A stretch of DNA of 10,202 nucleotides from Flavobacterium sp. (GTDB lineage: Bacteria > Bacteroidota > Bacteroidia > Flavobacteriales > Flavobacteriaceae): contig JAIXTU010000353.1 of assembly GCA_027483785.1 (NCBI GenBank), positions 1-10,202 on the forward strand, given 5' to 3'. Both the position numbers and the translations under genes were made by a program. Positions 6,851 through 10,202 of this stretch are shown one piece after another (the stretch's first letter is position 1; every line of letters starts with the position of its first letter). The notes under the pieces were generated by a model. The model was not told where the DNA came from and made no database searches. It saw nothing but the letters and a program-made list of their open reading frames with translations.

Positions 6851-7510
6851 CTATTCGGCAAATCCGTTTTTTAGAGCATAAATAGCTAGACCAACGCGTG
6901 TCTTAAGGGAAAGCTTTTCAAACAAGCTATCGCGATAACTTTCAACCGTTCGTGGACTGCAAAACATTTTTTCTCCTATTTCGCGGTAGGTTAATTCGGT
7001 CGCAGCAAAGCTTAAAAAAGTCTTTTCGCGTTCCGTTAAATGAACAGCTGTATTTTTATTCTCATTTCTAGAATTTAAACTAGAGAATACCATCTTCGAA
7101 GCCCAGTCAGGATAGTAGAATCCGTCATTAAGTAGTTTGTTCAAAGCTCTTTCTAGTTCGCTCGGATTTGTATTTTTTAGTAAATAGCCGTGTGCTCCAC
7201 ATGAGATCATTTTAATAACACTTTGCTCGTCGTTTTGCATACTTAAAGCCATTATCAACACATTCGGATGTTCAGCTTTTAACCATGACGCAGTTTCAAA
7301 GCCATCCATAACAGGCATGCTAACATCCAATAATACAATATCAGGAATCTGGCTTTTGATTTTAAACTTCTGTTGAAGCACCTCACCGTTTTCACAATCG
7401 TAAAGCACTTGAAATTGCTCAAAATTTTCGATTATATTTTTTAAGGCTTGTGAAATCAGTACGTGATCGTCAACTATTACAAGTCTATTTTTTGAACTTA
7501 TGCTTTTCAT
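6851..7510 (-). CDS. NarL/LuxR-type DNA-binding response regulator
   Basis: Transcription factor paired with the HisKA_3 kinase encoded 16 nt upstream. Its receiver domain (about 8-125) has acidic residues D14 and D15, phosphoacceptor D62 (IVLLDVSMPVMDG), S90 in the Thr/Ser position and K112 (YLLKN). A linker leads to a LuxR/GerE helix-turn-helix (about 157-216) with LTEREKTFLSFAA and TYREIGEKMFCSPRTVESYR. At 219 residues it is standard length, with every receiver residue needed for phosphorylation in place. It is the last gene of its operon and converges on the exonuclease. The 52 nt between the two stops hold no clear hairpin with a T run, so I call no terminator. Its targets are unknown; upstream of its own operon is a reasonable guess. 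Confidence 0.92.
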   Translation of the reverse strand: MKSISSKNRLVIVDDHVLISQALKNIIENFEQFQVLYDCENGEVLQQKFKIKSQIPDIVLLDVSMPVMDGFETASWLKAEHPNVLIMALSMQNDEQSVIKMISCGAHGYLLKNTNPSELERALNKLLNDGFYYPDWASKMVFSSLNSRNENKNTAVHLTEREKTFLSFAATELTYREIGEKMFCSPRTVESYRDSLFEKLSLKTRVGLAIYALKNGFAE

Positions 7511-7526
7511 AATGCATTTTGAAAGA

Positions 7527-8300
7527 TTATATTGGTAACGTTATTCGAAGTGTGGTTCCTAGTAATTTTTCACTTCGCAAATCAAAACTTCCTCCCAAAA
7601 GTTCGCAACGTTTTTTCATATTAGAAATACCAATTCCGTTAAATTTCTTTTCCAAATTGAAGCCTTTTCCATTGTCTTCTAGAAACAAGGTCGCACAGCT
7701 ATCGCTGATATCTAAATAAACTTCAATTTTTTTGCAGTTAGCGTGTTTAATGCTATTTTGTATAAACTCTTGAACAATCCGAAGCAAGATAGCTTTAACC
7801 TGATATCGTAGCGATTGTTTGCTTTGGTCGGGATTAAAAAAGATTTCACATTTCTTTAAATCTTTGATTTTGTCGCATTCAAGGGCAATGAGTTCATTTA
7901 AAGTGAGATTTTGAATATTATCGTCGGTAAGCGATTTTGATAAAGCTCGCAGCTCGGCTAGAGATTCATTGATTATTTTGCCAATTTGTGTAATGTTTTC
8001 GCCAATATGTGGTGCTTTGTTTTCGAAAGCGAGTTGTTGGGTGTATAAACTCGCAAGAGTTAGCTTTTGTCCAATATTATCGTGTATTTCTCTCCCGATG
8101 TGTTGCATGGTATGGTTTTGAATTTCGATTTGTGTGCTCAGTAATTCTTTTGTGTGCGCTTCTTGTTGGCTTTTTAGCAAATCGAGATGTTCCTTTTTTT
8201 TGAGAAGATATTGTTTAATGAACAAGACTATTCCTACCATAAATAGGATCAAAAAAAGGTTGAATAAAAGTATCGGAATTAAGACTTCGGTTTTCCCCAT
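7527..8300 (-). CDS. HisKA_3-type sensor histidine kinase with one N-terminal helix
   Basis: Cytoplasmic kinase of the NarX/DegS-like class. One transmembrane helix (about residues 8-29) is followed by a short coiled-coil (about 34-62) and the HisKA_3 H box GREIHDNIGQKLTLASL with H73. The HATPase domain has N box QEFIQNSIKHAN (N182), G1 LEDNGKGFN (D209, G211), G2 GIGISNMKKRCELLGG (222-237) and a GTTLRITLPI end. There is no extracytoplasmic sensor domain of its own: the part outside the membrane would be only a few residues. Its start overlaps the end of the upstream seven-helix gene by 22 nt (8279-8300), so the two are probably translated together, and the membrane protein may provide the sensing part. 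It is 16 nt from its cognate regulator. Confidence 0.92.
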   Translation of the reverse strand: MGKTEVLIPILLFNLFLILFMVGIVLFIKQYLLKKKEHLDLLKSQQEAHTKELLSTQIEIQNHTMQHIGREIHDNIGQKLTLASLYTQQLAFENKAPHIGENITQIGKIINESLAELRALSKSLTDDNIQNLTLNELIALECDKIKDLKKCEIFFNPDQSKQSLRYQVKAILLRIVQEFIQNSIKHANCKKIEVYLDISDSCATLFLEDNGKGFNLEKKFNGIGISNMKKRCELLGGSFDLRSEKLLGTTLRITLPI

Positions 8301-8929
8301 ATAAATGATGCAATAAAGAGTAAATACATGATGTTTACTGATAGTAAGAAAAAACTAAAGTAGTTGTTCCAAATACTATACGCTTTCTCAAACAGTATCT
8401 TATCAAAAGCAAAAAATGGCAATGTTCCAACGTAAAACAACATCACGGCAACATTGATATAAAACATTTTGTTTGATTTAAAATCTAAAATCTCGTCTGA
8501 TTTTATCTGTTTGATGAATTCTAAGTAAACCATTAACCCCAATAAAAATACACCCACGCTATAACTCATCGAACTTACGTACCTAATTTTGTCGAGAATC
8601 AAAAAATGCAAGAAGAAAAAAACAAAATAGATTCCACAACTGATTAAAAAAAGCTGCTTGCTTTTCAGAGATTTCATTCCAATAAGCCAGTAGAAAAAGA
8701 TGAATTGTAGCGGTATAACCAGATAACTATAAAAATATTTTCTAAAGCTTGGAACGTAATCCAAACCATAATCTCCAAAAATATCTAAAACAGCAATCGT
8801 AACAATATACGCTACAAACCATTTCCAATAAGTATTCTTTAGCTCCTTTAAATGAAATAGCGCAACTAGAGCACAAATTGCTTCCGTTAATGTAACTAAA
8901 TTATAAGAGATGGTTTGAAGCGTTGTCAT
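8279..8929 (-). CDS. Seven-helix integral membrane protein of unknown function, possible receptor for the adjacent kinase
   Basis: I do not recognise a named family. The 216-residue protein is strongly hydrophobic, with about seven predicted helices near residues 8-27, 35-52, 66-84, 92-112, 121-139, 155-175 and 188-210. Loops are short and charged (KELKNTYWK, KSLKSKQ, IKQIKSDEILDFKSNK). There is no signal peptide, catalytic motif or transporter signature that I can see. Its last 22 nt overlap the kinase start, and it begins nine nt after the upstream gene stop. The kinase has almost no sensor region, so the simplest reading is a receptor that passes a signal to it. That role is inference from gene layout. 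A small transporter or an enzyme acting on the signal are alternatives. Confidence 0.7.
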   Translation of the reverse strand: MTTLQTISYNLVTLTEAICALVALFHLKELKNTYWKWFVAYIVTIAVLDIFGDYGLDYVPSFRKYFYSYLVIPLQFIFFYWLIGMKSLKSKQLFLISCGIYFVFFFLHFLILDKIRYVSSMSYSVGVFLLGLMVYLEFIKQIKSDEILDFKSNKMFYINVAVMLFYVGTLPFFAFDKILFEKAYSIWNNYFSFFLLSVNIMYLLFIASFIWGKPKS

Positions 8930-8938
8930 AAAGGTCTT

Positions 8939-9697
8939 TTAAAATCGGATCCCGATATTGTTGCCAGGTGGGTAAAGATGCCCATGATTTCTAGCAACTA
9001 TTCTTTCGGTCGTTGATTTTGTTGCAGACGTTTCAGAGGTTCCGGTCATAGCCATAATCTCTACCAAATCAGCAGGCTCTGAGCTAGGCTTCTCAGAATT
9101 TGCAGGTTGCGTGTTTGGCAGTCCATTTTGATAACTATCTTTATCGAAGGGATTGAAATCAAAATAATCGGTTCCTTTCAAAATCGCAGGAATAGCTACT
9201 AGCGTATGTTTAAACTCATAATTAGCTTTAGTAGGATCTTGTAAAAATTCTTCCAAATCGGGGTAGCCGTTAGCTCTTCCCCAATAAATTTTATTTGGAT
9301 AGGCAGCATAATAAAACCGCAAGCCTAATTTTTCGCCTGGTTGACCGTATTTCTTTACACCTTTCTCAATATGATAAATGAATTTTTTAATCGTATCTAA
9401 ATCGAACATAATACAACGCGCGTCATTTGGGATTTGATTCGATGAACCAGTTTGAATGGCATTTAGTTGGTTTCGCATGTAAACGGATACCATATCTTTT
9501 ACTAGACCTGTTTGTAAAGTTGTAGGATCATAATTTGAAAAATCCATACACACTGACGAAGTATCCGCCGACGCAACAATACTTTCATTTATTGCTATTG
9601 GAGCTTTTTCGGATGTTGGTGGGTATAAGTATATGTAAAATGCAAAACCAAATAATACCAAAGCTAAAGTAATTCTTAATGTTCTAGTAGTGGTCAT
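8939..9697 (-). CDS. Membrane-anchored protein of unknown function, first gene of the sensor operon
   Basis: The 252-residue protein has an N-terminal signal anchor (about residues 8-25) with no obvious cleavage site, so most of it should lie outside the cytoplasm. The folded part (about 60-185) has recognisable blocks: LVKDMVSVYMRNQL, DARCIMFDLDTIKKFIYHIE, LGLRFYYAAYP and HTLVAIPA. A Ser/Thr/Pro-rich linker (about 192-232) precedes a short tail with NHGHLYPPG (238-246). Two cysteines (C50, C95) might form a disulfide. The block pattern resembles hypothetical proteins I associate with flavobacteria, but I cannot assign a fold or activity. It sits nine nt before the seven-helix protein gene, so a ligand-binding or accessory role for that sensor is plausible. 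Confidence 0.7.
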   Translation of the reverse strand: MTTTRTLRITLALVLFGFAFYIYLYPPTSEKAPIAINESIVASADTSSVCMDFSNYDPTTLQTGLVKDMVSVYMRNQLNAIQTGSSNQIPNDARCIMFDLDTIKKFIYHIEKGVKKYGQPGEKLGLRFYYAAYPNKIYWGRANGYPDLEEFLQDPTKANYEFKHTLVAIPAILKGTDYFDFNPFDKDSYQNGLPNTQPANSEKPSSEPADLVEIMAMTGTSETSATKSTTERIVARNHGHLYPPGNNIGIRF

Positions 9698-9718
9698 AAA
9701 ATTCTAGTTTAAGGTTAG

Positions 9719-9736
9719 TTTTTTTTTTTTTTTTTT
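9719..9736. repeat. 18-nt T homopolymer (A on the minus strand)
   Basis: Eighteen consecutive T on the plus strand, ending 22 nt upstream of the ATG at 9697. In the direction of that gene it is an A tract, which could stiffen promoter DNA or, if transcribed, lie in the leader. Length changes would alter promoter or leader spacing but not the protein frame. Confidence 0.9.
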
Positions 9737-9970
9737 CTTTCACATTATATTTGTAATGAGATGATTATAATATTATATATTTTGTTTTACTTCTCAGTCA
9801 CGCAATTAAAAGTAGCGGTTTTTTATTAGACAAATTAACCAACACCCCACTTTTTTACTTTTAGTTAAATCCCTAAGATCATATCCGTTATTCAACGAGT
9901 TTTTTTTAGTTGAAAACACAGATGTTTTGTAGCCGTTTACTCATCGATTCATTTTCAGCGCATTCGCAGT

Positions 9971-10002
9971 TTTGTATCAATTAATTACAAAAGAATTATT
10001 TG
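9971..10002 (+). promoter_or_regulatory. Candidate promoter for the secreted-protein gene at 10058
   Basis: TTTG at 9971-9974 is followed 20 nt later by ATTATTTG at 9995-10002. The spacing fits the Bacteroidota TTTG-N19-21-TAnnTTTG promoter, and the 3' half of the -7 box is exact, but its first two bases mismatch. The start of transcription would be near 10007-10010, about 50 nt before the ATG. Confidence 0.4.
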
Positions 10003-10004
10003 AT

Positions 10005-10057
10005 GGCGGAACCCGAAAAGCCAATCCTAGAGTAGGGAGCTATATACTTTTTTAAAA
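10005..10057 (+). promoter_or_regulatory. Short structured 5' leader with hairpin and T6 run
   Basis: A stem TCCTA/TAGGG (10025-10029 with 10033-10037, one G-U pair, GAG loop) sits inside an outer AGC/GCT pairing (10019-10021 with 10039-10041). CCC at 10012-10014 could instead pair with GGG at 10035-10037, giving two competing folds. A run of six T (10048-10053) follows just before the ATG at 10058. This resembles a small attenuator-like leader, but I cannot match it to a known riboswitch class. Confidence 0.3.
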
Positions 10058-10202
10058 ATGAAAAAATTCAACTTTTTGAACATCGTTTTCTGTTTTGCGA
10101 TTTCAATGTCGGCTACTTTAGCGCAAAGCATCTCAAGCGGAAGTGGCGGCTCAGTTTCGTCAAATGCTACACCAACAAACCAAAATGTAGGTATTGGTAC
10201 TA
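10058..10202 (+). CDS. Secreted protein with NVGIGT motif, N-terminal fragment (cut by window edge)
   Basis: The ATG at 10058 opens 48 codons to the window edge. Residues 1 to about 22 are a signal peptide (MKKFNFLNIVFCFAISMSAT, then LAQS). The mature start is a Ser/Gly-rich stretch (SISSGSGGSVSSNAT) followed by NQNVGIGT. The VGIGT motif at the start of the mature part is common in Bacteroidota secreted or surface proteins that carry tail-fibre or endosialidase-chaperone-type domains further on. Those domains would lie outside the window, so the product class is a guess. The signal peptide and open frame are clear. A structured leader and possible promoter lie just upstream. Confidence 0.75.
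   Translation, partial: MKKFNFLNIVFCFAISMSATLAQSISSGSGGSVSSNATPTNQNVGIGT

Larger units (their letters stand above)
9698..10057. other. 360-nt divergent intergenic region
   Basis: The region separates the sensor operon (minus) from a secreted-protein gene (plus). It holds the 18-T tract, a very A/T-rich stretch with the palindrome ATAATATTAT near 9768-9780, a weak 6-bp hairpin AAAACA-CAGA-TGTTTT (9913-9928), a plausible plus-strand promoter (9971-10002) and a short structured leader (10005-10057). I see no ORF of note and no RNA gene I can name. The sensor-operon promoter must lie here, but I find no exact TAnnTTTG box on the minus strand; the closest is TTAATTTG at 9831-9838. Confidence 0.6.

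Noticed and set aside
6750..6881. A second open plus-strand frame running past the exonuclease stop to a TAA near 6881, which might suggest a frameshifted longer C terminus
   Set aside because: The exonuclease ends normally for its family (KKVLTAIKLRKLNTKM). The other frame overlaps the 3' end of the response regulator and has no start or recognisable motif of its own.
9746..9753. TATATTTG on the plus strand, an exact match to the Bacteroidota -7 box
   Set aside because: It lies about 300 nt from the only downstream plus-strand gene, its upstream region is a T homopolymer with no true -33 element, and such strings are expected by chance in A/T-rich DNA. The box at 9995-10002 is better placed.
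9913..9928. Hairpin AAAACA-CAGA-TGTTTT as a possible terminator
   Set aside because: The stem is almost all A-T and no T run follows on either strand. No gene ends nearby.
10005..10041. Leader resembling the 3' half of a class I cyclic-di-GMP riboswitch (AAAGCC followed by CCTA)
   Set aside because: The similarity covers only a few bases. The 5' half, the tetraloop receptor and the full second stem of that class are not present.

Overview
The window looks like chromosomal DNA of a flavobacterium (Bacteroidota, probably family Flavobacteriaceae). The reasons are low GC content, intergenic DNA rich in A and T, a Bacteroidota-type promoter box (TAnnTTTG) in front of the exonuclease gene, a lipoprotein signal of the relaxed Bacteroidota kind, and protein families typical of this group: LytS/LytTR regulators, a short DUF2147-like protein, and an exonuclease with a C-terminal GKHKG segment. 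I see no tRNA, rRNA, CRISPR array, transposase or phage gene.

Layout. (1) Positions 1-5851, all minus strand: a compact run of seven genes. In transcription order they are a small secreted DUF2147-like protein, a TolC-type outer-membrane protein, a lipoprotein HlyD/MacA-type adaptor, a MacB/FtsX-type permease, its ABC ATPase, a LytS-type sensor histidine kinase, and the start of a LytTR-type response regulator cut by the window edge. Spacings are 2-4 nt from the DUF2147-like gene through the ATPase. This is a complete three-part ABC exporter spanning both membranes, followed by its own two-component regulator. (2) 5852-6024: divergent promoter region. (3) 6025-6798, plus strand: a DnaQ-like 3'-5' exonuclease. 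(4) 6851-9697, minus strand: a second compact run of a membrane-anchored unknown protein, a seven-helix membrane protein, a HisKA_3 sensor kinase overlapping it by 22 nt, and a NarL/LuxR-type response regulator. (5) 9698-10057: a 360-nt intergenic region with an 18-T tract, a plausible promoter and a short structured leader. (6) 10058 to the end, plus strand: the start of a secreted protein with an NVGIGT motif, cut by the window edge.

The most notable observation is that the LytS-type kinase frame is broken by a TAA at 210-212. Beyond it the same frame continues for 39 codons with the family's C-terminal G-box (GHGLINLNKR) and ends in a TGA sharing the 4-nt ATGA overlap with the response-regulator start. 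The 5' end of the same gene is also odd: a coding-like hydrophobic sequence begins at an ATT codon just after a 17-nt T tract, and no ATG is available. The kinase may be a decaying gene, may need readthrough or an unusual start, or may carry sequencing errors.

The second point of interest is the unknown protein / seven-helix protein / kinase / regulator cluster. It looks like a sensor whose membrane receptor and kinase are encoded as separate, translationally overlapping genes.
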